From the NCBI RefSeq assembly GCF_000770925.1, contig NZ_JDTK01000005.1:62001-126000 (forward strand): a DNA stretch of 64,000 nucleotides, written 5' to 3'. The translations under genes and the position numbers were made by a program. Positions 54,329-63,842 of the stretch are shown piece by piece (positions within the stretch are counted from its first letter, which is position 1; the number at the start of each line of letters is the position of its first letter). Source of the stretch: Bifidobacterium ruminantium DSM 6489. Lineage in GTDB: Bacteria; Actinomycetota; Actinomycetes; Actinomycetales; Bifidobacteriaceae. The notes beneath the pieces are model-generated. The model did no database searches. It was not told the DNA's origin and was given only the letters and a program-made list of their open reading frames with translations.

Positions 54329-56632
54329 GTGCAGACCAAGAATGGCGGAACCACCAAGATCTCCGGAGCCTCCAAAACCACAGGAGTCTCCGAATCCACA
54401 CCCCTCTATGAAACCAACATCCCCGGCGGAACGTCTCCCGATCGCACCGATCGCACCGATCGCATCCCCTTCGCATGGCCGAAACTGCTGACGGAAAACG
54501 GCCGCGGTATCGCATTCGGCGGCGACTACAATCCCGACCAATGGCCTGAGGAGATCTGGGGCGACGACATCCGCCTGATGGAAAAAGCCGGCGTCAACAC
54601 GGTCGCCCTCGCCATCTTCAGCTGGGACCGCATCCAACCCACCGAGGATCGTTGGAATTTCGGCTGGCTCGACCGCATCATAGAAAAACTCGGCAAAGCC
54701 GGCATCGCAACCGATCTGGCCTCCGCAACGGCCACCGCGCCGCTGTGGCTGTACGAAAAGCACCCCGAAGTGCTGCCGCGCGACAAGTACGGCCATCAGG
54801 TCAACGCCGGATCGCGCCAGTCCTGGAGTCCGACCAGCCCGGTATTCAAGGAATACGCGCTGACCCTGTGCCGCAAACTCGCCGAACGCTACGGTAGCAA
54901 CCCGTACGTGACCGCCTGGCATATGGGCAACGAATACGGCTGGAACAACCGCGAGGACTACTCCGACAATGCGCTCGAGGCCTTCCGCGCATGGTGCCGC
55001 CGCAAGTACGGCACCATCGATGCGCTCAACCAGGCGTGGGGCACCACCTTCTGGGGTCAGGAGATGAACGACTTCGACGAAGTGCTCATCCCACGGTTCA
55101 TGGGCGCCGATTCCATGGTCAACCCCGGTCAGAAGCTCGATTTCGAGCGATTCGGCAACGACATGCTTCTCGACTTCTACAAGGCCGAACGCGACGCGAT
55201 CGCCGAGATCTGCCCGGACAAGCCGTTCACCACGAACTTCATGGTCTCCACGGACCAGTGCTGCATGGACTATGCCGACTGGGCCAACGAAGTGAACTTC
55301 GTCTCGAACGACCACTACTTCCACGAAGGGGGTGAGATGCACCTTGACGAACTGGCGTGCTCCGACGCTCTCATGGATTCGTTTGCGCTTGGCAAGCCTT
55401 GGTATGTCATGGAGCATTCCACTTCGGCGGTGCAGTGGAAGCCGCTCAACATGCGCAAGCGCAAGGGGGAGACGGTGCGCGATTCCCTTGCACACGTTGC
55501 CATGGGCGCCGACGCCATCAACTTCTTCCAGTGGCGCGCGTCCGCGTTCGGCGCCGAATCGTTCCACTCGGCCATGGTCCCGCACGCGGGAGAAGACACG
55601 AAGCTATTCCGTCAAGTGTGCGAGCTGGGCGAAACGTTGCGAACATTGGCCGATGCGGGTGTGCAGGGTAGTGAGCTGGAACGCTCCGACACGGCGATCC
55701 TGTTCAGCGCCGAATCGGAATGGGCCACCCGTTCCGAAACGTTGCCGAGTATGAAACTCAACCATTGGCACGACGTGCGCGACTGGTACCGCGCGTTCCT
55801 GAACGCGGGTTCGCGTGCTGACATTGTGCCGCTGAAATACGATTGGAGTGCATACAAGACCGTTGTGCTGCCGACCGTCCTGATGCTGAGCGCCGCCGAC
55901 ACCCAGCGGTTGGCCGATTTCGCGGCCGCCGGAGGGCGTGTGGTGATTGGCTACGCGACCGGTCTTATCGACGAGAATTTCCACACGTGGCTCGGTGGCT
56001 ACCCGGGTGCCGGCAACGGCCTGCTGCACGACATGCTGGGCATCCGCGGCGAGGAATTCAACATCCTCGGCGCCGAGGCCGAAGGCGAGCCCAGCGAGAT
56101 TCGGTTGGGTGACGGCGATTCCGCGGCCTCCGCTGATTCCGCGGTTTCCGTGTTGAATGGCGCCACGACCCGCCTGTGGCAGAACGATGTGAACGTCACC
56201 GGCGAACACGCGCAGGTACTCGCCACGTACGCCGGCGAGACGGCGGATGAATGGGATCTCGACGGCACGGCGGCGGTCACCCGCAATCCGTATGGCGCGG
56301 GCGAAGCGTATTTCGTCGGCTGCGATTTGGATGTGTCGGATTTGACGCGGTTCGTGCGCGGCTGTCTCGCCGTGCAGTCGCCGAAGGACGCGCCATCCCC
56401 AGAATCTGCCGAATCTGCTAAATCCCCAGAATCCGCCGAATCCCCCGATGTCCTGCACACCGTGCGCAAATCCCCCGAAGCCACGTTTGATTTCTATCTG
56501 CCGCGCGGCAAAAAGGAGATCGCTTTGCATGGAATCGAAGGCGAACCAATCGTCCTGTTCCGAACGGAACAAGGGGAGGAGTCCGGCTCGTATGTCGTAC
56601 ATCGCAACGGTGTTCTCGTGCTGAGGCGGTAG
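54329..56632 (+). CDS. beta-galactosidase, GH42
   Basis: 767 residues from GTG 54329 behind AAAGGCGAAGA. GH42 catalytic barrel from about residue 55 (FGGDYNPDQWPEEIW) with acid/base Glu202 (GNEYG) and nucleophile Glu362 (YVMEHSTSAVQW), then the trimerisation and C-terminal domains. There is no signal peptide, so it acts on imported beta-galactosides such as galacto-oligosaccharides or arabinogalactan fragments. Unusual Thr/Ser-rich N-terminal 45 residues and two low-complexity Ser/Ala/Pro/Glu insertions near 600 and 690. No sugar transporter adjoins it. Confidence 0.95.
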   Translation: MQTKNGGTTKISGASKTTGVSESTPLYETNIPGGTSPDRTDRTDRIPFAWPKLLTENGRGIAFGGDYNPDQWPEEIWGDDIRLMEKAGVNTVALAIFSWDRIQPTEDRWNFGWLDRIIEKLGKAGIATDLASATATAPLWLYEKHPEVLPRDKYGHQVNAGSRQSWSPTSPVFKEYALTLCRKLAERYGSNPYVTAWHMGNEYGWNNREDYSDNALEAFRAWCRRKYGTIDALNQAWGTTFWGQEMNDFDEVLIPRFMGADSMVNPGQKLDFERFGNDMLLDFYKAERDAIAEICPDKPFTTNFMVSTDQCCMDYADWANEVNFVSNDHYFHEGGEMHLDELACSDALMDSFALGKPWYVMEHSTSAVQWKPLNMRKRKGETVRDSLAHVAMGADAINFFQWRASAFGAESFHSAMVPHAGEDTKLFRQVCELGETLRTLADAGVQGSELERSDTAILFSAESEWATRSETLPSMKLNHWHDVRDWYRAFLNAGSRADIVPLKYDWSAYKTVVLPTVLMLSAADTQRLADFAAAGGRVVIGYATGLIDENFHTWLGGYPGAGNGLLHDMLGIRGEEFNILGAEAEGEPSEIRLGDGDSAASADSAVSVLNGATTRLWQNDVNVTGEHAQVLATYAGETADEWDLDGTAAVTRNPYGAGEAYFVGCDLDVSDLTRFVRGCLAVQSPKDAPSPESAESAKSPESAESPDVLHTVRKSPEATFDFYLPRGKKEIALHGIEGEPIVLFRTEQGEESGSYVVHRNGVLVLRR

Positions 56633-56687
56633 AATCAATCGAGCAAATGGGATATGAGGCAGTATTCCGAACCATACTGGGGGAGCC

Positions 56688-57779
56688 ATGGACGAATCGA
56701 GCCTGTCCGCTGAATCAGGTGCCAGGCCGAACGGGAGAAAGAGGATCACGCTGCGCGATGTGGCCGACGAGGCCGGTGTCTCTCTGAAGACCGCGTCGAA
56801 CGTCGTCAACCATACCGGCCGTATGACGGAGGCCACGCGCGAGAAAGTGCAGAAGGTCGTGGACAGGCTTGGCTACCGCGTGAACGTGGCCGCCCGCAAT
56901 CTCAACCGCGGAAGCACCGGCTTCATCACGCTTGCCTTGCCGAGCCTTATCGCCCCGTACCTGTCGGAGCTCGCCAATCGGGTGATCGACGCGGCGCGCA
57001 TCTACGACTATTCCGTGTACGTCACCACCTACGCCGAGGGCACGTCGCGCGGCGCCGCCTCGCTTCTGCGCGGCTTCAACACTTCCGTTTCGGACGGCAT
57101 CATCCTGTCGCTTTCCGAAATGGAGAACCTTACCCCCGAGGATTTGTCTGTTGGGTATCCGCTGGTTTGCGTCGGCGCGCGATGCACGTACAACAAGGTG
57201 GATCATGTAACACCGGACGATGTGCTAAGCGCGCGTCTCGCCGCGGAATATCTGCTCGACCGCGGTGTGAAGCGGCCTGCGGTGATCGGCACGCGAACTG
57301 ATTTCGCGCAAATGGCGACCTTGCGCGATGCGAAGGAAGGCAACGCGCAGTTGCGCATGCGCGGCGTGATCGAAGCGTGCGACAACCGTGACGTCAAACT
57401 TGCCGCGGAGCTGATGCCGAACGTCGGCCACGACTGGTCAATCGGTTCCGGCGCGCGCAATATGCAACGTGTTATCGATTCCGGCGTGCCGTTCGACGGC
57501 GTGATCGCGCTGAACGACCAGCTTGCGATGGGTGCGCTGTCGACGCTGGCGGTCAACGGGATCTCCGTGCCTGGCCAGGTGCAGGTGATCGGCTTCGACA
57601 ACAACGAGGAATCCGCGTATTTCCAGCCGCCGCTGACCACCATGGATTCGTGTCTTGATTGGGTCGCGCCGACCGCGGTCAGCCGCATCATCAACCGCAT
57701 CGGCGGTAGCCGGGTGCTGGAGCCGGAGTTGATAACCACCCAATCCCGCGTGATCGCCCGCGCCACCACCCGCGCCTAG
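56688..57779 (+). CDS. LacI-family regulator of the GH42 locus
   Basis: 363 residues from ATG 56688 behind GGGGGAG. Helix-turn-helix TLRDVADEAGVSLKTASNVVNH, hinge VNVAARNLNRGSTG, and a sugar-binding domain with ALNDQLAMGALSTLAVNG. It follows the GH42 gene by 55 bases in the same direction, so it is probably co-transcribed and represses its own operon through the site at 54289-54304. Inducer likely a galactoside, inferred from context. Confidence 0.93.
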   Translation: MDESSLSAESGARPNGRKRITLRDVADEAGVSLKTASNVVNHTGRMTEATREKVQKVVDRLGYRVNVAARNLNRGSTGFITLALPSLIAPYLSELANRVIDAARIYDYSVYVTTYAEGTSRGAASLLRGFNTSVSDGIILSLSEMENLTPEDLSVGYPLVCVGARCTYNKVDHVTPDDVLSARLAAEYLLDRGVKRPAVIGTRTDFAQMATLRDAKEGNAQLRMRGVIEACDNRDVKLAAELMPNVGHDWSIGSGARNMQRVIDSGVPFDGVIALNDQLAMGALSTLAVNGISVPGQVQVIGFDNNEESAYFQPPLTTMDSCLDWVAPTAVSRIINRIGGSRVLEPELITTQSRVIARATTRA

Positions 57780-57823
57780 CGTCGCGGTGTACCGGCTATT
57801 TACGCCACATGACAGCCACGCAC

Positions 57824-58573
57824 CTACCGCTCCGGCACGCTTTGCGCCGGGCAGCCATGCAGCACGGACAGCATCGCCCGCTTTTCCTTGGTGGTGACGC
57901 TCAGCCCGTACTTGGCCTTCACGCCAATCTGCCGCGCCACGTAATCGCAACGGTACGCGCCGTTCGTCGGCAGCCAATACGCGGCCGACGCGGAGCCCTT
58001 CTCCTGATTGGCGGGACCGTCCACCGCCAGCAGGTTGTACATATCATTGCCGAACTGAATCCGTTTGGCTCGGTCCCATGCGTTCGCGCCCGACTGCCAT
58101 GCGTTTTCCAGTGCCACCACATGATCGATCTGCACGGCGGACGAGGTGCGCGCGCCGCGTACAAAACGAATCGTCTTGCCAGTGTACGGATCGTCCAACG
58201 TGCCCGACTGCACCTTGCAGCCCTGCTGGTATCGCACGTCCGTCAGATCGCGTGCCAGCACATCCTCGCGCACGTCGCATCCGTTGCCGTCATCGTCCGT
58301 CTGACGGAAGCCAAACGAATCGCGATCGTAGCCGGCGCGGCGCGGATCGTCGTCGACCGTCAGCTGCTGCAATGTCTGCGCGGCGGTACCGGACGCGGTG
58401 TACTCTCCCGTCAATTCGCCGACAGTCGGATTCACCTTCGGCATGAGCAGGCCGATCGTGACGCCCGCCACCACGGCGACCACCAGCAGGATCAGTATGC
58501 GTTCCACCGGGCCGTCGGCATTGAACAGCCGCCTGCGAAAATGCGTACCATCACGCGGTCCGCGCCTTGTCAT
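57824..58573 (-). CDS. membrane-anchored HNH endonuclease family protein (DUF1524)
   Basis: 249 residues. ATG 58573 lies just after GGAG. A basic N-terminus and one transmembrane helix (about 26-46) put the rest outside the membrane. The nuclease core has IDHVVALENAWQSGA and NLLAVDGPANQEKG, the DUF1524/GmrSD C-terminal HNH pattern, with three Cys. Actinobacterial relatives are secreted or anchored nucleases thought to digest external DNA; direct function unknown. Confidence 0.88.
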   Translation of the reverse strand: MTRRGPRDGTHFRRRLFNADGPVERILILLVVAVVAGVTIGLLMPKVNPTVGELTGEYTASGTAAQTLQQLTVDDDPRRAGYDRDSFGFRQTDDDGNGCDVREDVLARDLTDVRYQQGCKVQSGTLDDPYTGKTIRFVRGARTSSAVQIDHVVALENAWQSGANAWDRAKRIQFGNDMYNLLAVDGPANQEKGSASAAYWLPTNGAYRCDYVARQIGVKAKYGLSVTTKEKRAMLSVLHGCPAQSVPER

Positions 58574-58942
58574 CGCGCTCCGCACACTTTTCGTGTTTCA
58601 CGCAGCCTGCGCAATCTCACGTGTGCGTAAACGTCATCGACGCGAACGCCGTTGACAGGTGCAATCATCGGGACATTCGGCAGGGCGTTCGGCAGGGTAT
58701 GAAAGGCGGCCATATCCTCCACAACCTTTCGTGTCGGAAGCGGACGTATTTTCCCAGCTTAGCATCAAACGGCACCGGAGCACGCAGTGTTCGCCGTGGA
58801 AGATTTGCGGAAGATTTGCGGAAGATGTACGGAAGGGCCGCGGCGGTGCTTTCGTAACAATTCCGCACATGCGACCGCGCTATAACATTGCACGGATATA
58901 TATGGGGAAATACATATTGGGGAAAGAGAGTGAAGACGAACG
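58574..58942. other. intergenic region with short tandem repeats upstream of mntH
   Basis: No gene supported. TTCGGCAGGG occurs twice (near 58674 and 58687) and a GGAAGATTTGC unit about three times (58799-58835). AT-rich TATATATGGGG/CATATTGGGG near 58898-58921 may include the mntH promoter or a metal-regulator site; I cannot define one. Confidence 0.45.
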
Positions 58943-60337
58943 ATGGCGTACTCGAGCAGGGACAGGATCGCCTGCTCGAACGCAACCGCAAGCCGGCATC
59001 CGACCCGGATCACAAGTCCGCGCCCAGCCGGCCGCAAAATCAGCAGCACAACCAAAACCAGCAACAGAACCAACCAGATCAGAGAGACCAGAAAAACCAA
59101 CCAAAACCAACCCTCCCACCACCACCACGGCCACGCGCTCGCCGGCATCCTCGGCCCCGCGTTCGTGGCGGCGGTCGCGTACGTGGATCCGGGCAACGTG
59201 GCGGCGAACATCACGTCGGGCGCGCGCTACGGCTACCTGCTGGTGTGGGTGCTGGTGCTGGCTAACTGCATGAGCGTGCTCATCCAATACCAGTCCGCGA
59301 AACTCGGCATCGTCACCGGCAAAAGCTTGCCGGAAATCCTGGGCGAACGGCTTGGCGACGCGGGCCGGTTCATGTTCTTCATGCAGGCGGAGGTGATCGC
59401 CATCGCCACCGATTTGGCGGAGGTGATCGGCGGCGCGATCGCATTGAAATTGCTGTTCGGCCTGCCGTTGTTCATCGGTGGCTGCATCATCGGCGCGGTT
59501 TCCACGGTATTGCTGATTTTCGAGAAAGGCGCCACGCACCGCGTATTCGAAAAGCTCATCATCGGTCTGCTGCTGGTGATCACGTTCGGCTTCATCGCGG
59601 GCCTGTTCATCGCCCCGCCGAATCCGAAGGACGTGCTGAACGGCCTGATTCCGCGGTTCAAAGGCACAGACACCGTGCTGATGGCCACGTCCATGCTGGG
59701 CGCCACGGTCATGCCGCACGCCATCTACTTGCATTCCACGCTCGTCAACGACCATTACGCGCCGGGGGAGCGGAAGCCGAGCGTCAGGAAGCTGCTTCAC
59801 GGCAGCAAGATCGATGTGGTCTGGGCGTTGCTTCTCGCCGGTTCGGTGAATCTCGCGCTGCTGATTCTCGCCGCGAATTCGCTGTATGGCATGACCGGCA
59901 CTGATACGATCGAAGGCGCGCAGCGGGCTATCCAGCATGTGCTCGGCCCGGTGATCGGCACGATTTTCTCGGTCGGTCTGCTCGCCTCGAGCCTGAGCTC
60001 CACGTCGGGCGGCACATATGCGGGCAGTGAGATCATGCATGGCTTGCTGCGCATCAAGGCGCCGATGTGGGCGTGCCGTGTGGTGACGCTGGTGCCCGCG
60101 CTGGTGGTGTTGTGGTTCGCGAAGAATCCCACGCAGGCGCTGATCGTCGGCCAGGTGGTGCTGTCGGTCGGCATTCCGTTTGCGATCATTCCGCTGATGC
60201 GTTACACGCACGACCGTGCGTTGATGGGGGAGTATGTGGACGGCCCGATCAAACACGCCGTCAATATCGCGATCGCCGTGCTGATAGTCGCGTTGAATAT
60301 GGTGCTGATCGTGCTGACGATGCTTGGAAAGGCGTGA
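58943..60337 (+). CDS. mntH: Nramp divalent metal (Mn2+/Fe2+) transporter
   Basis: 464 residues. Nramp core with 11 helices: the metal-binding DPGN is in AYVDPGNVAANI, and MPH is in ATVMPHAIYLHSTL on helix 6. A proton-coupled Mn2+/Fe2+ importer. The N-terminus is odd: about 65 polar residues with an HHHHGH run. In the neighbouring frame, GTG 58930 opens an equally plausible Gln/Asn-rich tail, so the 5' end may contain a frameshift in the low-complexity CCAACCAAAACC stretch near 59095. Complements MntP (efflux) at 1.2 kb. Confidence 0.9.
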   Translation: MAYSSRDRIACSNATASRHPTRITSPRPAGRKISSTTKTSNRTNQIRETRKTNQNQPSHHHHGHALAGILGPAFVAAVAYVDPGNVAANITSGARYGYLLVWVLVLANCMSVLIQYQSAKLGIVTGKSLPEILGERLGDAGRFMFFMQAEVIAIATDLAEVIGGAIALKLLFGLPLFIGGCIIGAVSTVLLIFEKGATHRVFEKLIIGLLLVITFGFIAGLFIAPPNPKDVLNGLIPRFKGTDTVLMATSMLGATVMPHAIYLHSTLVNDHYAPGERKPSVRKLLHGSKIDVVWALLLAGSVNLALLILAANSLYGMTGTDTIEGAQRAIQHVLGPVIGTIFSVGLLASSLSSTSGGTYAGSEIMHGLLRIKAPMWACRVVTLVPALVVLWFAKNPTQALIVGQVVLSVGIPFAIIPLMRYTHDRALMGEYVDGPIKHAVNIAIAVLIVALNMVLIVLTMLGKA

Positions 60338-60445
60338 TTTCCGCCGCACCGACACTTCCGTTATACGAGACTTCCCGCACCCTTGCCGCACGCTCCGGCT
60401 ACCCACGGTATTAGACTTGTGCAGTCTGCAAACGGAGGGGTTTAA

Positions 60446-62128
60446 TTGCTGAAGAATATGGAACCGGAGACAAAACCGCGTCCGAACCGCGATGTCCACG
60501 GAAGCAACGGCAGCGACGGCGGCCACAACAACGGCGGCAACGGCAGTAACAACAGCGGCAACAACCGCAACAACCGCAACAACAATCGCCACAGCCTATC
60601 CTGCCCGCTCACGCGCGAGGAATCGTACCAAAACGACCATCTTACGCACGCCGCGTTCGTATCGATCGCCATCCTTACCTTCATCACGTTCGTCGGCAAC
60701 TTCACGCAGCTCCAGCTGAGCGCCGCGCTACCCACCATCGTGTCCGATTTCGGCATTTCCGTTACGACCGGCCAATGGCTGACGTCGATTTTCCAGCTCG
60801 TCATGGGCGTTATGGTGCCGCTCACCGCCTACCTGACCCGCCGATTCTCCACCCGCCAGATCGTGATCGCGTCGATGGCGGTGTTCACGCTCGGCTCGGT
60901 GTTCGCCTGGCTCGGCTCATCGTTCGTACTGGTTTTGATCGGCCGTCTGCTGGAAGCCGTCGGAACCGGCGTGATGTGGCCGGTTCTGCAGATCACGGTA
61001 TTCTCCATTTATCCTCTGTCCCGCCGCGGTATGGCGATGGGCACCGTCGGTATGGCCATGAGCGTCGCGCCCGCGATCGGACCCACTTTGGGTGGTGTGC
61101 AGACCGATTTGAACGGCTGGCGATCGATTTTCCTCACACTGACGGTTATCGGCGTTATCTCGCTGCTGTTGGCGATATTCGGCCTGCGTAATTTCGGCAC
61201 GCGCGACGCGTCCGCGAAAGCCGACTTCTTCTCCGTCGGCCTGTCCATCTTCGGTTTCGGCGGCCTCATGTTCGGTTTCACGAACATCGAATCGTATCCA
61301 TTCACGAATCCGATGGTGTGGCTGGCCATGTTGATCGGCGTGGTTGGCATCGTCTGGTTCGTGCTGCGTCAGATCCGCGGCGCGCATCGTCAGGCCGCCG
61401 ACCCGAATCGTCAGCCGCCGCTGTTGAATCTGAGCGTGCTGAGGAACCGCAGCTTCACCGTCGGTACGGTCACCGCCGCTCTGTCGTTTTTCGCATTCAG
61501 CTCGATTATGGTGATTATGCCGTTGTACATCCAGAACTGCCGTGGTTATTCCGCCGCGGTCAGTGGCCTGGTGATGCTTCCGGGCGCGCTCGGCCAGTGC
61601 ATCGCGCAGTTCTTCGGCGGCAAGGCGCTTGACCGTTTCGGCGCGCGCCCGGTGGCGTTGATCGGCTCGATCACTCTGCTGTTCGGCACGATCATGATGA
61701 GTCTGATTTCCATGACCTCATGGATTTGGTGGGTGTCGATCTGGCAGTTCGTCCGTCAGATCGGCATGGGATTCGTGCTGATGCCGATCACCACATGGTC
61801 GCTCAACTGCCTTGAGCCCGAAGAGGTCAGCGCCGGCTCGGCCGTCACGAACACGGTCCGTCAGATTGCCGGCGCGATCGGTGCCCCCGTGCTGGTGATT
61901 CTGATGGAGACGTTCACATCCCTGCGTTGGGCCGCGATCGGCGGTGCGAAGAAGATGTACGCCGCGGCGAACGTGTTCGGCATCCAGTGGGCGCTGCGCG
62001 TGAGCGCCGCGATCTGCTTCGTGATGGTGCTTATGGTCTTCTTCGGCGTGCGCGGCAACGGCGCCGGATCCACCCGCGACACCGTCCAGCGCGCCCTTGG
62101 CCGCATGCACGCCCACACCGCGGCCTGA
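60446..62128 (+). CDS. MFS drug exporter, DHA2/EmrB-QacA type
   Basis: 560 residues from TTG 60446, five bases after GGAGGGG (ATG 60458 is an alternative). A polar Asn/Gly-rich N-terminal tail of about 65 residues precedes 14 membrane helices. Family motifs are visible: LPTIVSDFGIS, the motif A region LTRRFSTRQ and motif C GPTLGGVQTDLNGWR. Proton-driven export of hydrophobic compounds is typical. No regulator adjoins it. Confidence 0.92.
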   Translation: MLKNMEPETKPRPNRDVHGSNGSDGGHNNGGNGSNNSGNNRNNRNNNRHSLSCPLTREESYQNDHLTHAAFVSIAILTFITFVGNFTQLQLSAALPTIVSDFGISVTTGQWLTSIFQLVMGVMVPLTAYLTRRFSTRQIVIASMAVFTLGSVFAWLGSSFVLVLIGRLLEAVGTGVMWPVLQITVFSIYPLSRRGMAMGTVGMAMSVAPAIGPTLGGVQTDLNGWRSIFLTLTVIGVISLLLAIFGLRNFGTRDASAKADFFSVGLSIFGFGGLMFGFTNIESYPFTNPMVWLAMLIGVVGIVWFVLRQIRGAHRQAADPNRQPPLLNLSVLRNRSFTVGTVTAALSFFAFSSIMVIMPLYIQNCRGYSAAVSGLVMLPGALGQCIAQFFGGKALDRFGARPVALIGSITLLFGTIMMSLISMTSWIWWVSIWQFVRQIGMGFVLMPITTWSLNCLEPEEVSAGSAVTNTVRQIAGAIGAPVLVILMETFTSLRWAAIGGAKKMYAAANVFGIQWALRVSAAICFVMVLMVFFGVRGNGAGSTRDTVQRALGRMHAHTAA

Positions 62129-62287
62129 GTCTGTCCGATTGATGCGGCTTGGCTGCTGTGGTCGACGTCGGCTGCCGCAGCCGGCGTCGCGACTGACGTC
62201 GTAACCTGACATCAATCGCTATCCCATGCCTGCGCTATGCCCACGCTCACGCCATTCCGCAGCCATAGTCGCACCAATCACCTATTC

Positions 62288-62404
62288 CTATACCTACATT
62301 TTTGACATTTTGTAGGTATAGACATACTATGTGGTCATTTCTATACCTACGTTTTTAGCTTTTCGCAGGTATGTCAACGCCGGATAAAACGGTTCATACT
62401 TACG
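62288..62404. promoter_or_regulatory. three phased palindromic repeats upstream of fic
   Basis: CTATACCTACA with its complement TGTAGGTATAG (62288-62321) is repeated imperfectly at 62341-62373 (CTATACCTACG...CGCAGGTATG) and, as a half, at 62395-62404 (CATACTTACG). Each is followed by TTTTT. Spacing is 53-54 bp, about five helical turns, suggesting cooperative binding of a regulator. The rest of 62129-62438 holds no gene. Confidence 0.75.
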
Positions 62405-62438
62405 TTTTTGCGAGAATGACGATTCAGGGATGGTGATT

Positions 62439-63674
62439 ATGGAATACAAGAGCATACGGCAGACGTTGGCGACGTCATCATCCACACTCAAATCACAGGA
62501 TGCTGCCGAAAAGGAATATAAAAGCAGGCTGAACGGCTATTCGACGTATCGGTCGGGAATCGTATTTGACGGTCATGAGATGTTCGCTGTGGCGTTCAGG
62601 GAGCTGCTTAACGCCATGGATTCCGTGCGAGGTATGGAAGTGCGGGTTGAAGCGCTGTGGAACACGTTGCCTCCGATTGCTCGCAGAGCGTATCTGATGG
62701 AACTCATCGGTGCGGAAATGCAGAACACGAACACGATAGAAAATGTGCATACCACGCGCGAGGAGATTGCGGACGCGTTGGATGCCGCGATGGCCGATGG
62801 TCCGCATAAGCGGTTGAGCGAACTCGCCAAACTGTTCCTCGGCCTTTCCGGCGAGGGGATCGCACGCCTTGATTTGCCCCAGACGCTGAACGATATACGC
62901 AGTATCTACGATCAGGTGATGGACGGCGTATTAAAGGATGTCGACAAGCCTGACGGCATGCTGTTCAGAGCCAGAACAGTTTCGGTCTATGACGGTGCTG
63001 ACAGGGTGATTCATAAGGGCGCATGGCCGGAATCAGAGATCCAGGTGCAGCTGACAAAATGGCTGGCATTGCTTTCCAACGAGACCATTCCGCCGTTGCT
63101 GCGGGCCACGATGTGCCATTACGCGTTCGAATGCATTCACCCGTTCTACGATGGCAACGGCAGAACAGGACGGTTCCTGCTCGCCCTGCAATTAAGCAAA
63201 AGCCTGTCCGTACCGACGGCGGTCAGCCTGAGCTCGGCCATCGCTGAAGCGAAAGGGCAGTATTACAAGGCTTTTGATGAAGTGCAGCATCCATTGAATT
63301 GTTCCGATGTTTCTTTGTTCTGCTATCGGATGATCCATTTCGTCGCCACAGCCCAGGAAAACATCATTTCCGTGTTGAGCGAGAAGAAGGCCATGCTCGA
63401 TGCCGCGAAAGACAATCTCGAACGGTACGCCGATGCGCATGACGTTCCCGAACTGCAGAGGGACATGCTGTTCTTCCTGCTTCAGGAGGAGCTGTTCGAC
63501 GATACTTCGAATTCCATATCACGGCGATTGATGCGCGAATGGCTTGGTGTGGGGGAGCGGAAGGTGAGCACCGCTCTCGATGCGTTGATGGACTTGGGTT
63601 TGCTGGAAGCGCATGGAAAACGGCCGATTCGATATTCGTTGAGTGATGCTGCACGTGGCGAGTTCTTGCGATGA
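62439..63674 (+). CDS. Fic domain protein (AMP transferase type)
   Basis: 411 residues from ATG 62439 (GGGATGGTGATT upstream). Canonical Fic motif [12 protein letters not shown] at 234-245 predicts nucleotide transfer, usually AMP, to a protein hydroxyl. An N-terminal auto-inhibitory motif TNTIEN at 97-102 fits the (S/T)xxxE(G/N) pattern, so it is a class II, self-restrained Fic. The C-terminus has a winged helix (about 350-405, [21 protein letters not shown]) that may bind the repeats upstream. No separate antitoxin gene. Target unknown. Confidence 0.92.
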   Translation: MEYKSIRQTLATSSSTLKSQDAAEKEYKSRLNGYSTYRSGIVFDGHEMFAVAFRELLNAMDSVRGMEVRVEALWNTLPPIARRAYLMELIGAEMQNTNTIENVHTTREEIADALDAAMADGPHKRLSELAKLFLGLSGEGIARLDLPQTLNDIRSIYDQVMDGVLKDVDKPDGMLFRARTVSVYDGADRVIHKGAWPESEIQVQLTKWLALLSNETIPPLLRATMCHYAFECIHPFYDGNGRTGRFLLALQLSKSLSVPTAVSLSSAIAEAKGQYYKAFDEVQHPLNCSDVSLFCYRMIHFVATAQENIISVLSEKKAMLDAAKDNLERYADAHDVPELQRDMLFFLLQEELFDDTSNSISRRLMREWLGVGERKVSTALDALMDLGLLEAHGKRPIRYSLSDAARGEFLR

Positions 63675-63695
63675 TTCAGTTTCGACGTTCGTGCG

Positions 63696-63727
63696 GTGGC
63701 GTACAGACGGTGGCGTACAGACGGTGG
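63696..63727. repeat. short tandem repeat after fic
   Basis: The 14-bp unit GTGGCGTACAGACG occurs twice in tandem plus a four-base start of a third. The stretch 63675-63842 otherwise shows nothing coding. Confidence 0.8.
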
Positions 63728-63842
63728 GAAAGACGGTGCGAAGAACGGTGAGCACGTAAAGGCACTGTGAACCTCGCGGACCGTTTACAACGAATCCATA
63801 TCGCGTTGCGTATGGTGAACGGGAACGTAATGAAAGGCAAGC

